Below are positions 10,101-17,206 of a stretch of 64,000 nt of DNA, in pieces. The DNA lies in assembly GCF_001428105.1 (NCBI RefSeq), contig NZ_LMSJ01000058.1, forward strand, positions 122,513-186,512, read 5' to 3'. The stretch's first letter is position 1, and each line of letters starts with the position of its first letter. Origin of the DNA: Paenibacillus sp. Soil766. GTDB taxonomy: Bacteria > Bacillota > Bacilli > Paenibacillales > NBRC-103111. Under the pieces are notes generated by a model that was given only the letters and a program-made list of their open reading frames with translations, made no database searches and was not told where the DNA came from. A program made the position numbers and the translations under genes.

Positions 10101-12827
10101 TGATGCAAGTTTCAATTTCCGGTACATGCCGAAGCTTACGCCATCCAAACGTCCTTGTTTGGTTTTCATATTCAAATCGAAGCTTAAGTTCGTATCCGGC
10201 AAGCTGCCTGTTCCCTGAACCCCGACATAAGGAATGCGGCTCTCCACGACGAATTTGGTATCACTTGCTTTTATCGGGCCCACCTGAAAGCTATTCTTCA
10301 TCATAAAGGTACCCGACAAATCAAAGCGGTTATTGCGGAATTTCAGGCCATCAAACGGCACAGTTTCCTTAACCTTCTGACTCCCTACCTGCAAGCCGAT
10401 CTCCAGATCACCGGTTAGACGCAGGCCATCCTTTGTAAAAATAAGCGAGCTTGCATGAACGGGCATATCCATATTCAAGTAGTCCGTCGCTTCCGAGCCG
10501 CTCAAATCGAAAGAGAACTTGTCTGACGTGATGGTGAACGGCCCCTCTTGAATCGTGTAAGACAGATTGGACCCGAGTGCTCCACCGCCATTGACATATA
10601 AGCGGCCATTGCCGGTTATTGTGGCTGGGTTATTTCTTTTGTTCACGACAAGGCTGGTCCCCTTGAACATCACCGAGTCGTTGATGATTACCGGTTCCGA
10701 CGTGTCATTAAGAACATAGATGCCAACTTTATCCTCATCCGGCTCTTCCGTGAACGGTCCTTGCAGACCAAGACTGTTTACTTCATTGCTGGCAGATGTA
10801 CTAGGTACATCTATTCTGGCGAAGTTTCTTGGTTTGTAGAAGTCTTGTGCTGTTATCATCAAACCTTCTGTAAATATATAATCTTCATAGAAATCATGCT
10901 CCAAGCGTACATCATATTTGCCTGGCGGCAATTCATCCTTCCATGTCAATTCTAACTGACGTTCATTAATAACATTGTAATTAAGGTTGTATTGGGTACC
11001 GTCCTTACTTTGTAAATAGTAATGAATATTTCCTAGAGGCTTACGAAGCAAATTAGGAATACCTGTACCAACTGCGACTAATCGCTTCTTATCTTTCACA
11101 TGCAGAACCGAAGCGCCTACGCGGTCATAATCGACATCCGGTTTTAACATACTCGGATCATCTTTCATAATAAATCGTTTTATTTCCGTATAGCCTTTCC
11201 CTATTACATTCGTAGCATAGCCACGGGTTTCATATTCTTGATGCCATGTAAGACCTTTTAAAATAACCGTAAAGGAGCTTGTTCCTTCTTCTGTAGATGT
11301 ATAGGGTACTTGAACCCAATTGCCGACTCCCTCAGCTGAGTACGTGCGGTACTCTACCCCTCGAGCTGTAATGTCTTTCGTTCCATCATCATAGACATTT
11401 GTAACTACACTGACGGTATCATCCTTATGCTCTGGATCAAACTGAAGAATCGGATCCACCGTAAGCTTAACACCAGGTGCTGTCGGCGGCGTATACCCGT
11501 ACAGCCAAGTTTCGTTCATATTGCCTGCGGCCACAGAACTGACTTTAGAACCGAATACCTTATCCATAATGTCAATTTCAGCACGGCTCCCGCCGAACAT
11601 AACGAAATTTTTACCGTCAAAAGCCATGTTCGCATAGCTTAGCGGGAAAGGAAGCTGATTAGGAACCCCTTGGACCACAAAGACCTTTCCAGTATCATCC
11701 ATATTGCTTTGATACATCGTTTCCAAGGTTACTGTTAATGGAGCTTTTTCCCAATCACTTCTATTCCAGCCATAGGCCATACTCCCAAACGTCGGAGGGT
11801 ACGTGGTCGTTGGCAGCTTTAATTGTTTAACCAATTCGTTATTGTAATTATGGACATAGTCGCGTTCTCCGCCAAAAAAGACAACTCGACGCCCATCATA
11901 GGCCATCGCCTGACCCCATCGGCCGTAAGCCTCTGGACCATTCGTCGAACTCCATGACTTTGCCTCACGGTCCCACTTCCACAATAATGGAGAGCTGTCA
12001 TCGTGCGTGACCGTCTTCGTTACTTTCGTACCTTCACTCGTATACTCTTTCGTAATAGAGCCTGCATTTCCACCGTAAAGCACAGCCGTTTGGCCATCAA
12101 AAGCCATCTGCCCGCCATAGGCAGCAGGCGGCTTCACAGCAGGATTAACTTCCGTCCAGCTCGTTCCATTCCACAACCAGGTATCGTCTTGAAGATTCTT
12201 AGAACCTCCGCTGCCCGAATATCCGCCGAACAGAACCAACTGTTCGCCGTTATAGGCAAGCTGAGCACCTCCGCGAGCTATCGGGGAGCTAGGAAGCCCT
12301 GTAACTTGCTCCCATTCGGCATTCATACCATCCCAAAGCCAAGTATCACCCAGCAGCGCGCCGGACTTCTCCTCGCCTCCGAATAGCAGAACTTTCCCCG
12401 TGGCTGGATCATAGGCCATGGCTGCGCCTTTGCGTTTAGACGGAGAAGTAAGATCCAGCTGTTCCTGCCAAGTTTTTTCTATACCATTCCAAATCCACGT
12501 TTCATCGAAAAAATCGGTATTGTCATTACCTCCGAACATGACCACATTCTCAGCCATCTCGTCAAAGACCATGGATGCCCCTTGTCTAGCATGCGGCGAG
12601 AGATTCGTTGTTACTCTCTTCCATGTATAATTCATAATGCTTGTTGAAGGACCGTATGTATTCTGCAGCACTGTGTTGGTACCGTTAGCCACACCTACTG
12701 CCTGTGCTATACTCGACCCGCCGTGTAAGAACGGTATGTACTGAAATAGCAGTGCAGCAATTAATAGTTTGGCCCAGCCGGTTTTCCATCGTCTTTTCAA
12801 CTTTTCCCCTCTTTTCCTAGTTTTCAT
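4164..12827 (-). CDS. Giant secreted Kelch/FN3/cadherin-like protein with SLH anchor
   Basis: About 2,887 aa. The N-terminus has a Lys/Arg-rich stretch, a hydrophobic core (WAKLLIAALLFQYIPFL) and a signal-peptidase site near SSIAQA. Six Kelch-like blades (motifs such as MAYDPATGKVLLFGG) cover residues about 80-445, probably a beta-propeller. Then come an FN3-like stretch, a long beta-rich middle, another FN3 domain near 1690-1790, and at least three cadherin-like beta-sandwich repeats near 2020-2400. Three SLH domains (about 2700-2860, with ISRAE, ITRGE and LNRAE) bind the secondary cell-wall polymer. The start is uncertain: ATG at 12827 has no clear ribosome site, whereas TTG at 12800 has AGAGGGG 5 nt upstream and keeps the signal peptide. 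Likely an adhesin or matrix scaffold; ligand unknown. Confidence 0.9.
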   Translation of the reverse strand: MKTRKRGEKLKRRWKTGWAKLLIAALLFQYIPFLHGGSSIAQAVGVANGTNTVLQNTYGPSTSIMNYTWKRVTTNLSPHARQGASMVFDEMAENVVMFGGNDNTDFFDETWIWNGIEKTWQEQLDLTSPSKRKGAAMAYDPATGKVLLFGGEEKSGALLGDTWLWDGMNAEWEQVTGLPSSPIARGGAQLAYNGEQLVLFGGYSGSGGSKNLQDDTWLWNGTSWTEVNPAVKPPAAYGGQMAFDGQTAVLYGGNAGSITKEYTSEGTKVTKTVTHDDSSPLLWKWDREAKSWSSTNGPEAYGRWGQAMAYDGRRVVFFGGERDYVHNYNNELVKQLKLPTTTYPPTFGSMAYGWNRSDWEKAPLTVTLETMYQSNMDDTGKVFVVQGVPNQLPFPLSYANMAFDGKNFVMFGGSRAEIDIMDKVFGSKVSSVAAGNMNETWLYGYTPPTAPGVKLTVDPILQFDPEHKDDTVSVVTNVYDDGTKDITARGVEYRTYSAEGVGNWVQVPYTSTEEGTSSFTVILKGLTWHQEYETRGYATNVIGKGYTEIKRFIMKDDPSMLKPDVDYDRVGASVLHVKDKKRLVAVGTGIPNLLRKPLGNIHYYLQSKDGTQYNLNYNVINERQLELTWKDELPPGKYDVRLEHDFYEDYIFTEGLMITAQDFYKPRNFARIDVPSTSASNEVNSLGLQGPFTEEPDEDKVGIYVLNDTSEPVIINDSVMFKGTSLVVNKRNNPATITGNGRLYVNGGGALGSNLSYTIQEGPFTITSDKFSFDLSGSEATDYLNMDMPVHASSLIFTKDGLRLTGDLEIGLQVGSQKVKETVPFDGLKFRNNRFDLSGTFMMKNSFQVGPIKASDTKFVVESRIPYVGVQGTGSLPDTNLSFDLNMKTKQGRLDGVSFGMYRKLKLASTGLQVNYLFGNVDKLAEKSQIPQKFSVTGSVNDVIVPELKHPQVDYKFNLIGTDSIDMDLSTYGFNGSGTEYYYWLPVKNMNMQTVVNPATAGIKGFSSPGFATKGDINLFEVVKGAIGTYSFNQKGFNGAIKGTVYVPKGIPRIGGATVSNVALSVNETGIYGTFRHNGVGANLKYTFKNNTILFEVEAEPPKKAWWEKGLDFMNNVSDFMDAAEPWLDIAEELFLRNTDSGKKLNDVRIASANPLKRVFDLKPVSLTFQPEEPVHTDAKARFVNGQLTSLDQTPLITTETNASSGKSTSSFTMERSFRALIALTGDQRAAILKGTASGQSSEQIVRPEISYDAASQTTYMHVSLLAGKWSLTTSSNSRIQVNELLFANESLKLNELAELWAQTPDRSVTSLTVKERGSYVLKIGEAQDDIIVYKPDGRPYSLQTAQKEPDWNAFRDADGYVYTLVDAVEAGTWMISAGTSPSVVLSSVPSTTKIADVMQWVQDQVYPTVFDMTRTDNGQAIVEIYGANEQTKLYAPNGDLYNLQPDPSLPGMNVLYDKSQQKKTIFLDDINLNGQWKVVSSSYTSVVAYKSSRKFKSIKPLTMEGRFSKYFEIAENGNYMMTVSGGNANTVLLAPDGSPYTLNFDAPAGNAYLQPASDRVSSASPSGDPLEQTKISTPNPVNDGRDTLYVSLLNAPAGKWMIQNAKKVDLQIQKLIPLPEMKASAKAVTGVENRIQVTWAMENASSDAKVTMMLTDSADQWVGEVIQSGLPTSGSKAIDLPTSMLPGTYYLAVVGKSADKAPTYAIADATVEVTAPISLSTPEQPEVLSTGNGEISLRFASIAGDVTAYRIWASESTSGKAAVPIMDLPPQMGSEQNAVITELTPGKNYEISVSAIGNEQGRIVLSPTSASVSTELPVPQPPTLAVVLDASAQAVIEQAYTSYDGNDETLLLTTAEQATLKVTADHNAAVTLFVNGQQLGSSEHVSAGGTSMFVLQDLLGVAVLKEREYNVLVEAVNERGDRSTAYRKVFIDRTGPMLIASGGNDAQGKPISLNGTVTNISRIYITGQTDAGAKLVVNGTNVPLDDKGKFDYYAPLEWGASTDRLQISMTATDGVGNKTEYGFEVIRGVPEAIPATLSDLAALTTGNAQMSAPYQFGTTAYQAVAYSEKVRVYAVPMAAASVVTIDNTTVPESGYVDIEVPATGKSVSIKVHSVSAGDKSYTLNLDGTGSNEALLLTLKLNNATASQPGDEIKAQPFTGTEESYTVYVDNTVDSVTLTPGALKAGSSIEVKDQSVQSRQASQAIQLQVGENQIPVVVTSPDGSEKRKYQVAVWREPSGNAQLQSLGLATDGAELLADFNPAVLNYEALVPNTAGEFKLLPVPAQSNAAIRIDSQTVTSGTVLSLPFTNDAQTFAIEVIAQDGTALTYKVSVLRKQTVPGQPPLLASLQVDPILDGAFTPYKLKYGTISTTEDPSTTIKAITNDPEATVTVQHVKYKGGGTFTPTIGIGSNTIIVDVESADLKSSQTYSIDVKRVEESSRPNIRQTTVAGSIGGWTFQTNIVRTQSVEGKALDTVKLGAKDAQTILEKAAQNKDYVARIYVTDLPDEPAEERIVSLNAETVSMLADGGMSLQLALPDGQITVSAESLQQMGNDGKDAYFRIVPVRAEAERSEVTTRVQAAELVLKDAGGRSVSVIGKPVKIETNYSGYKTEVVFPLDTLNLPDNAAAAKQILDELAVYIEHSDGEKALMQGEIRYDADGKPVGIAIEISKFSTFTIIQKNGAGALEPYLSGYPDATFRPSQAISRAELAMILNRIGAGKSNNDSSTAQPSGYPDVAKGHWAAEAITNMQRAGVMLGDDTGFRPDDAITRGEIASIAARLLPVGAAGSTSYAGYSDTQEHWAFEAIKRASQAGILQGYSDGTFLPDNQLNRAEAVTILNRIFGRPTADVKSSSWPDVPQEHWALREIESASGTVQVLSDGSVYVVPKH

Positions 12828-12886
12828 CAAGAGCTACACAAAGGTAGTTCTCGCATACCCATCCTAAACTACTAATTGTAGAAATT

Positions 12887-12893
12887 TGTCGAA
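12887..12893 (+). promoter_or_regulatory. Candidate Spo0A box upstream of the giant SLH gene
   Basis: TGTCGAA is an exact match to the 0A box, in the context TTTGTCGAAA. It lies about 60 bp upstream of the annotated start. A second copy lies 74 bp further upstream. A 7-mer alone is weak evidence; the pair in an AT-rich upstream region makes it worth noting. Confidence 0.45.
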
Positions 12894-12960
12894 ATGTGTA
12901 TGGTTATACCGGTATTCTATCATTCAATCTTTAGTAAAGTATTAATTTAATAATAGATTT

Positions 12961-12967
12961 TGTCGAA
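12961..12967 (+). promoter_or_regulatory. Second candidate Spo0A box
   Basis: A second exact TGTCGAA, in the context TTTTGTCGAATC, with the same orientation as the box at 12887 and about seven helical turns away. It lies between the giant SLH gene and the divergent CPBP protease gene, so it could serve either. Confidence 0.4.
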
Positions 12968-13061
12968 TCAAATGAAATAACAGAAATTTATAAGCACGTA
13001 GTTGTACTTCATTCATGCAACCATGGGTTATATTGATATTCCTTTTTTATCCATTTACCGC

Positions 13062-13067
13062 TATAAT
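13062..13067 (+). promoter_or_regulatory. Perfect -10 element of the CPBP protease gene
   Basis: TATAAT with no convincing -35 at the right distance. It predicts a transcript start near 13074, downstream of the upstream in-frame ATG at 13015, and so supports translation from 13105. Confidence 0.45.
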
Positions 13068-13104
13068 GGAATTTGTTTACATTCAGTTGAAAGAGGTGTA
13101 TGGC

Positions 13105-13878
13105 ATGCGTATAATGTCTGATCAACCTTACAAAGGTCGGCCAGTACTATTCTCGCTATTCCTAGGCATTGTGCTTACCTTATTGGTTTCTGTAGCATCA
13201 GCTGTAGCCACTGTACAAGGCTTGGGAGATACAGGCATAATGGTTGCACAAGGGTGCGCATTCTTCGTTATGGCGATAGCTATTACCCTATATATGCGAA
13301 GGAAAGATAGAACGATGGCCGTGTATGGCTTCAAGCGGTTGTCAGGAGGGGACAATAAAGCGGCGCTGTACTATGTTCCGCTTGGTATCATCGTCTTTGT
13401 TCAACCTGCGATTGGTGGAATAAATATCGAACTATCTTTAGGCAAGGTTGTCTTGATTGTCCTTTTTTCACTTGTGGTGGGGTATACCGAAGAGTCAATC
13501 TTCCGGGGGATCATTTGGGAAAAATTGAAGGATAAAGGCTCTCTGTTTTACATCCTGTTTTCTTCCATTTTCTTTGGTATCCTACATATGGCCAATGCCC
13601 TGAATGGCCGAGACTGGTTGTCAATTTTACTACAGATCATTAACGCATTTCTCATCGGACTCATTTTAGCCTTACTGATTGAAATGACGGCTCGTATTCT
13701 CCCGCTAATCATTTTTCATTTTATGTTCGATGCCATGGCCCAGTTGACGAATGCAACAACAACTGAGAACGAAGTTTTCGTTGTTGCTGTGCTGAATATC
13801 TGTTACTTGCTGTATGGCACTTATTTAGCTGTCATGTTAACACGTAGACGCAAAACACATATTCAAATTTCTGCCTGA
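13105..13878 (+). CDS. CPBP-family intramembrane metalloprotease
   Basis: The start is placed at the ATG at 13105 because AAAGAGGTG lies 6 nt upstream and a TATAAT lies between it and the earlier in-frame ATG at 13015. The 257-aa product is hydrophobic, with about seven membrane spans. It carries the CPBP/Abi signature: EExxxR (E129, E130, R134 in YTEESIFRG), a histidine in FGILHMAN (H161), and HFMFD (H205, D209). These proteins (Rce1 relatives) often process or protect against secreted peptides, or act in stress signalling. The gene stands alone, diverges from the giant SLH gene and ends at a strong terminator. Its substrate cannot be told from context. Confidence 0.9.
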   Translation: MRIMSDQPYKGRPVLFSLFLGIVLTLLVSVASAVATVQGLGDTGIMVAQGCAFFVMAIAITLYMRRKDRTMAVYGFKRLSGGDNKAALYYVPLGIIVFVQPAIGGINIELSLGKVVLIVLFSLVVGYTEESIFRGIIWEKLKDKGSLFYILFSSIFFGILHMANALNGRDWLSILLQIINAFLIGLILALLIEMTARILPLIIFHFMFDAMAQLTNATTTENEVFVVAVLNICYLLYGTYLAVMLTRRRKTHIQISA

Positions 13879-13891
13879 GTGTTACTCATGC

Positions 13892-13944
13892 AAAAGAGCT
13901 GCTAAACAAGTGGGATTTCCTACTTGTTTAGCAGCTCTTTGTTT
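13892..13944. terminator. Strong bidirectional terminator
   Basis: AAAGAGCTGCTAAACAAGT pairs perfectly with ACTTGTTTAGCAGCTCTTT around a short loop. A T-rich tail on each strand serves the convergent CPBP protease gene and the repeat-protein gene. Confidence 0.92.
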
Positions 13945-13957
13945 AATGCTAGAAAAC

Positions 13958-14434
13958 CTACTCCCGTACAACTGGATATGGCGGGTACGGTGGATATTGC
14001 TGATAGTATGGCGGGTATGGATAAGGGTATGGGTAATAAGGCGGATATTGATAATACGGCTGCGTCGCAGCACCGTATAACAATGGAGCCACTACCCACG
14101 GCAGTAAGTTATTAAAGCCGCCGCCGTGCGGATGCCAACCTGGCCCATGGCCTGGTCCGTGACCAATGCCTGGGCCTCCAGGGAAATGCCCTGGACCGCC
14201 GGGGCCACCTGGGAAGTGCCCTGGACCGCCAGGTCCTCCAATGCCTCCTGGGCCGTGTCCAATACCGCCAGGTCCATGGCCAATACCTCCAGGTCCCCCG
14301 ATGCCTCCAGGTCCATGGCCAATACCTCCAGGTCCCCCGATGCCTCCAGGTCCATGGCCAATACCGCCGCCATGCCCACCGAGCGGTGGACGAAATTCTT
14401 GATCTTCACGCTTCGTCATATCGGAATCACTCAC
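13958..14434 (-). CDS. Gly/Pro/His repeat protein with Tyr/Pro-rich tail
   Basis: This 158-aa protein has no recognisable enzyme domain. A short acidic/basic head (MSDSDMTKREDQEF) is followed by GIGHGPGGIGGPG-type repeats (about 20-105) and a tail of PYYPYPYPYPPYY-type Tyr/Pro runs (about 128-155). The coding DNA contains near-identical 39-bp direct repeats around 14280-14360. The start is a GTG; an ATG five codons later has no better ribosome site. Composition resembles low-complexity spore-coat or surface proteins, but that is a guess. The repeats open long frames on both strands, and only this one gives a coherent head and tail. Copy number of the repeats may vary between strains. Confidence 0.7.
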   Translation of the reverse strand: MSDSDMTKREDQEFRPPLGGHGGGIGHGPGGIGGPGGIGHGPGGIGGPGGIGHGPGGIGHGPGGIGGPGGPGHFPGGPGGPGHFPGGPGIGHGPGHGPGWHPHGGGFNNLLPWVVAPLLYGAATQPYYQYPPYYPYPYPYPPYYQQYPPYPPYPVVRE

Positions 14435-14516
14435 AATCTCTGTATAGTTTGTTTTTCTTCTATACTGTATGTGTGCGATTGCCTACTCGGTGAATGAAAG
14501 CCCAAAAATGGGCGGA

Positions 14517-15503
14517 TTACTTATTTATATTAGCCAGTTCATCTTCCTTCATTTGCTCATATTGTTCTTTGTATGAATCCGTAATGGAAGTATCATAACC
14601 GTTTTCACTTAGCTTTGCTTTCGTGTCATTGTTAATTTGCTCAAATTGATTATTAATTTGCTCTACTTTCGCTAAGCCTTCCGCGATCAAACTTGGACTT
14701 GGATTTTCTTTATACTGATCATATAGCGCTTGTAATGCAGCTTTAGCATCTGCTTTTAGCTGGGCCATTTGTGCCTCAGCATCAGCCTTAATCGAAGCTT
14801 CAGATGCTTTAATGGTGGATCCGCCACCGCCACCGCCACCGCCTCCACCACCAGCCCCGCCACCAATTGGCGGCGTTTCAACAGGCTTCGTCTCTGGTTT
14901 CGTCTCCGGCAATTTCACCTCAGGTTTCGTCTCTTCCTTCGTATCCGCGGACACCGTATAAGTTTCCGGATTCCAGTTAATCGTTTTCCCAACAGACTCC
15001 GAGAAGAAACGGATTGGAACAAACAAACTGCCATCCACAATATACCCTGGTAATTCATCGGCTGGGCTCTTTTTTACACCATCAAAAACATAATTAATCT
15101 TCTCTTTATATACCTTCAAACTACTTGGAGCCAACTTCGATTTATCGAACTTCTCAGTACTTTTCGAAAAAATCTGTGTGTTTAATTTATATTCGCTAAT
15201 ATTAATTTTATCTGTTGCCTTAGGCTCTACAATCGTCACCGTATACGTATTCGGGTCCCAGTTGACCGCTTTATCTAGCGAGTAGGAGATGAATCGAATG
15301 GGAACATAGGTCGTACCTTGATAAATAAAACCCTGCTGACCCTCTGGTGGTGCATATTCCTTCCCATCAAACGTAAAATGCATCGGAACCTGATACACAT
15401 CCACATCCATTGGTTCTTGTGCTGCTGACGCTTGTGCAGTAATCCCCATCATCACAGCTAAGGATAATCCTGTTATTGCTTTCATTCGTTGACTTATTTT
15501 CAT
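14517..15503 (-). CDS. Secreted protein with two copper-amine-oxidase-N-like domains
   Basis: This 328-aa protein begins with a clear signal peptide (cleavage near QASAAQE). Two copies of the copper-amine-oxidase N-terminal (stalk-like) domain follow, marked by YVPIRFISYSLDKAVNWDP (about 65-85) and FVPIRFFSESVGKTINWNP (about 160-180). A Pro/Thr/Lys hinge and a run of about 17 near-continuous glycines lead to a charged helical C-terminus (about 230-328), probably a coiled coil. In Firmicutes these domains occur in wall-associated proteins and have no oxidase activity by themselves. It is last in an operon with two membrane-anchored paralogues (24-nt gap). The ribosome site AGAGGTG lies about 8 nt before the ATG. 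Confidence 0.88.
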   Translation of the reverse strand: MKISQRMKAITGLSLAVMMGITAQASAAQEPMDVDVYQVPMHFTFDGKEYAPPEGQQGFIYQGTTYVPIRFISYSLDKAVNWDPNTYTVTIVEPKATDKINISEYKLNTQIFSKSTEKFDKSKLAPSSLKVYKEKINYVFDGVKKSPADELPGYIVDGSLFVPIRFFSESVGKTINWNPETYTVSADTKEETKPEVKLPETKPETKPVETPPIGGGAGGGGGGGGGGGSTIKASEASIKADAEAQMAQLKADAKAALQALYDQYKENPSPSLIAEGLAKVEQINNQFEQINNDTKAKLSENGYDTSITDSYKEQYEQMKEDELANINK

Positions 15504-15526
15504 TTCCTGAACACCTCTTCTATGTA

Positions 15527-16087
15527 TTATTGGGAAGAAACCACTTTCTGTACTGCAGCAATTTCTGCTGATGTAAACTTCGTATAGGCAATTTTCTTCA
15601 ACTCTGCCTTCTCCTCAGCTGTCAATCCCCCGCTAGCTATTTGCCTTAGTTTGTTGAGTTCTGACGCCGAAAACCGGCTCATCACGAACTTCACAGCTTC
15701 CTGCTTACCGCCAAATGATACAGCATCCTTCTTCTCAGTTGCAGTTTGTTTCTCTTGGTCATTGGCCGCAACTTGCTGAGTTTGCTTGCTCTGAACAGAC
15801 TTCGATTCTGCTTGTCCCTGATCCAAATTAACTGCATTCGAGTTACCAACTTGCTTATCTGTAACACCAGGCTCAGAAGACTGCACAGATGTCTCAGAAG
15901 ATATGAAGGATTCAGGTATTGTAGGTATATCTATTTGTTCCAACAATTGTTGATTATTCTCCGCTTCAACAACAAGCCGATCAGCAATTTTATTCCCTAT
16001 CACATTCAAACCATAGGTATAGGCCGAATAGCCGCCCGCACCTAAAATACCTATACCAACCAAAACTAGAATGAGTCGCTTTCTCAA
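15527..16087 (-). CDS. Single-pass anchored protein, paralogue 2
   Basis: This 186-aa protein has one N-terminal membrane segment (LILVLVGIGILGAGGYSAY, about 4-22), a low-complexity Ser/Gln/Lys stretch outside the membrane, and a compact helical C-terminal domain of about 55 residues (KFVMSRFSASELNKLRQIA to the end). The next gene upstream has the same layout, and its C-terminal domain aligns: both have [FL]SASxL, a GGL/NGL turn, then EEKxxxKxI and a second helix pair. It is therefore a diverged tandem duplicate. The family is unknown to me. The domain might bind wall polymer or a partner protein; neither is shown by the sequence. Confidence 0.75.
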   Translation of the reverse strand: MRKRLILVLVGIGILGAGGYSAYTYGLNVIGNKIADRLVVEAENNQQLLEQIDIPTIPESFISSETSVQSSEPGVTDKQVGNSNAVNLDQGQAESKSVQSKQTQQVAANDQEKQTATEKKDAVSFGGKQEAVKFVMSRFSASELNKLRQIASGGLTAEEKAELKKIAYTKFTSAEIAAVQKVVSSQ

Positions 16088-16118
16088 AAAATCACCTCTG
16101 CCTATATATAATCTGTGA

Positions 16119-16835
16119 TTACTTCTGCGTGTCTTTATACGACTTTCCCTCGCTCAATCCATATTTCGCTGCGATCCCAATCAACTGGTTATATTCATTC
16201 TCCGATAACTTCTTTAAAATAATTTCCTTAGCAATCTTCTTCTCTTCCATAGACAAGCCATTCCCGGCCATTTTCGCAAAAAGTTGAAGATCTGAAGCAC
16301 TCAATTTTTTCAACAGGACTGAACTTACAGCCGCCTTCTCCTTGAGCGTGATCGCCTTTTGGACCGCTTTCGCTTTCTCCGTTGAAATTTGAGCCTGATA
16401 AGCTAAACTATCCTTTGTCGCCTGTGGTGTTGGAGGAACAGTCTGCCCAGCTTGCTTAGCTACACTAGGTTCACTGACGACACTAGAGCCAGTGACTACG
16501 GCTTCGCTACTTTTAGATCTAATAGGTGCAGTGGTAGACTGAGACTGACTACCTTGGGAGTTCGCTTCAACCTGCTTAACATTAGCAACCGAAGAATCTG
16601 CCGCTTTATCTGTAGGTACAACACCACTTTCAGCCTCCTCACTTACGCCTATCAAACCTGTCATTTGACTATCGCTATCTAAAGGTTGTCCACTAATTTC
16701 AAAAGGAACCTGCGGTATCATCGATTGCATAACATACGACATAGCTATGTTCATGCCATAATACCCAATAGCAAGCAAAACAATCAGACTGCTTCCTAAC
16801 CACAATAATCGCTTCTTCCATTTCTTCTTTACCAT
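16119..16835 (-). CDS. Single-pass anchored protein, paralogue 1
   Basis: The start is placed at the ATG of MVKKKWKKRLLW, five codons inside a TTG-initiated frame, because a GGTGATG ribosome site fits it. The 238-aa product has a Lys-rich cytosolic tip, one membrane span (LLWLGSSLIVLLAIGYYGM), a Ser/Thr/Gln-rich linker, and a C-terminal helical domain (LSASDLQLFAKMAGNGLSME onward) like that of the neighbouring gene. It is the first gene of a three-gene operon ending with the copper-amine-oxidase-N-like protein. Shared architecture and tight spacing suggest the three act together at the cell surface. The function is not recognised. Confidence 0.75.
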   Translation of the reverse strand: MVKKKWKKRLLWLGSSLIVLLAIGYYGMNIAMSYVMQSMIPQVPFEISGQPLDSDSQMTGLIGVSEEAESGVVPTDKAADSSVANVKQVEANSQGSQSQSTTAPIRSKSSEAVVTGSSVVSEPSVAKQAGQTVPPTPQATKDSLAYQAQISTEKAKAVQKAITLKEKAAVSSVLLKKLSASDLQLFAKMAGNGLSMEEKKIAKEIILKKLSENEYNQLIGIAAKYGLSEGKSYKDTQK

Positions 16836-16921
16836 TTCATCACCACACAAGTCACATACTGGATAACTCTATTATATGCTTTTTGAGCCTTGAAGTCACA
16901 TCTTGTCGGGGAATATCACAG

Positions 16922-16945
16922 AAAAAAGCACCCTGAGGGTGCTTT
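16922..16945 (-). terminator. Small terminator-like hairpin
   Basis: AAAGCACCC and GGGTGCTTT form a 9-bp stem with a 3-nt loop, followed on the minus strand by six T residues. It separates the anchored-protein operon from the small-ORF region. It shares the GCACC/GGTGC motif with the terminators at 17178 and 22855. Confidence 0.65.
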
Positions 16946-16987
16946 AGCGTAAATATATAGATCATCAAGAGAGTTTGAATTACGAAT

Positions 16988-16994
16988 TTCGACA
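16988..16994 (-). promoter_or_regulatory. Candidate Spo0A box before a 40-aa small ORF
   Basis: TTCGACA is the reverse of TGTCGAA. A TATAGT that could be a -10 lies 21 bp downstream (17016-17021), which would put the box near -37 from the start. That is the position of 0A boxes at Spo0A-activated promoters, which often lack a good -35. No -35 is visible here, which fits. Confidence 0.4.
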
Positions 16995-17053
16995 ACCTTT
17001 TTAGAAGATAGCAGTTATAGTTAAGAAAGCTACATCATACGGGAGGCGATGCA

Positions 17054-17176
17054 ATGCCTAATTATTACTTTACAGAGGTTTGGACGCCATTGAAATTAGT
17101 AGGTATTAAGCTATTCAAAGACGATGAAGGAATGATTTGGATCAAATATTGGGGTTTTAGTCGCAAACGAATTTAA
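17054..17176 (+). CDS. Small Trp/Tyr-rich protein (40 aa)
   Basis: ATG at 17054, with a strong ribosome site GGGAGG about 7 nt upstream, opens a 40-codon frame ending at TAA 17174-17176. The product (MPNYYFTEVWTPLKLVGIKL and on to GFSRKRI) has several Trp and Tyr residues and a basic end, and no clear signal peptide or full membrane span. It converges on the riboswitch-controlled small ORF on the opposite strand, with about 30 nt between stops. A candidate Spo0A box and a TATAGT lie upstream. I recognise no homologue. It is supported mainly by the ribosome site and the neighbourhood. Confidence 0.55.
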   Translation: MPNYYFTEVWTPLKLVGIKLFKDDEGMIWIKYWGFSRKRI

Positions 17177-17177
17177 G

Positions 17178-17200
17178 AAAAAAGCACCTGGTCAAGGCGC
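17178..17200 (-). terminator. Terminator of the riboswitch small ORF, copy 1
   Basis: On the minus strand GCGCCT pairs with AGGTGC (one G-U pair) around TTGACC, followed by six T residues, starting just after the small-ORF stop. Confidence 0.7.
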
Positions 17201-17206
17201 CTTCGC

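Noticed and set aside
4347..12630. Many plus-strand frames inside the giant SLH gene
   Set aside because: They have no ribosome sites, have no coherent families, and lie opposite a well-supported coding frame.
14092..14497. Alternative frames over the Gly/Pro-rich gene
   Set aside because: The repeats keep several frames open; only the 13958-14434 frame has a non-repeat head and a distinct Tyr/Pro tail.
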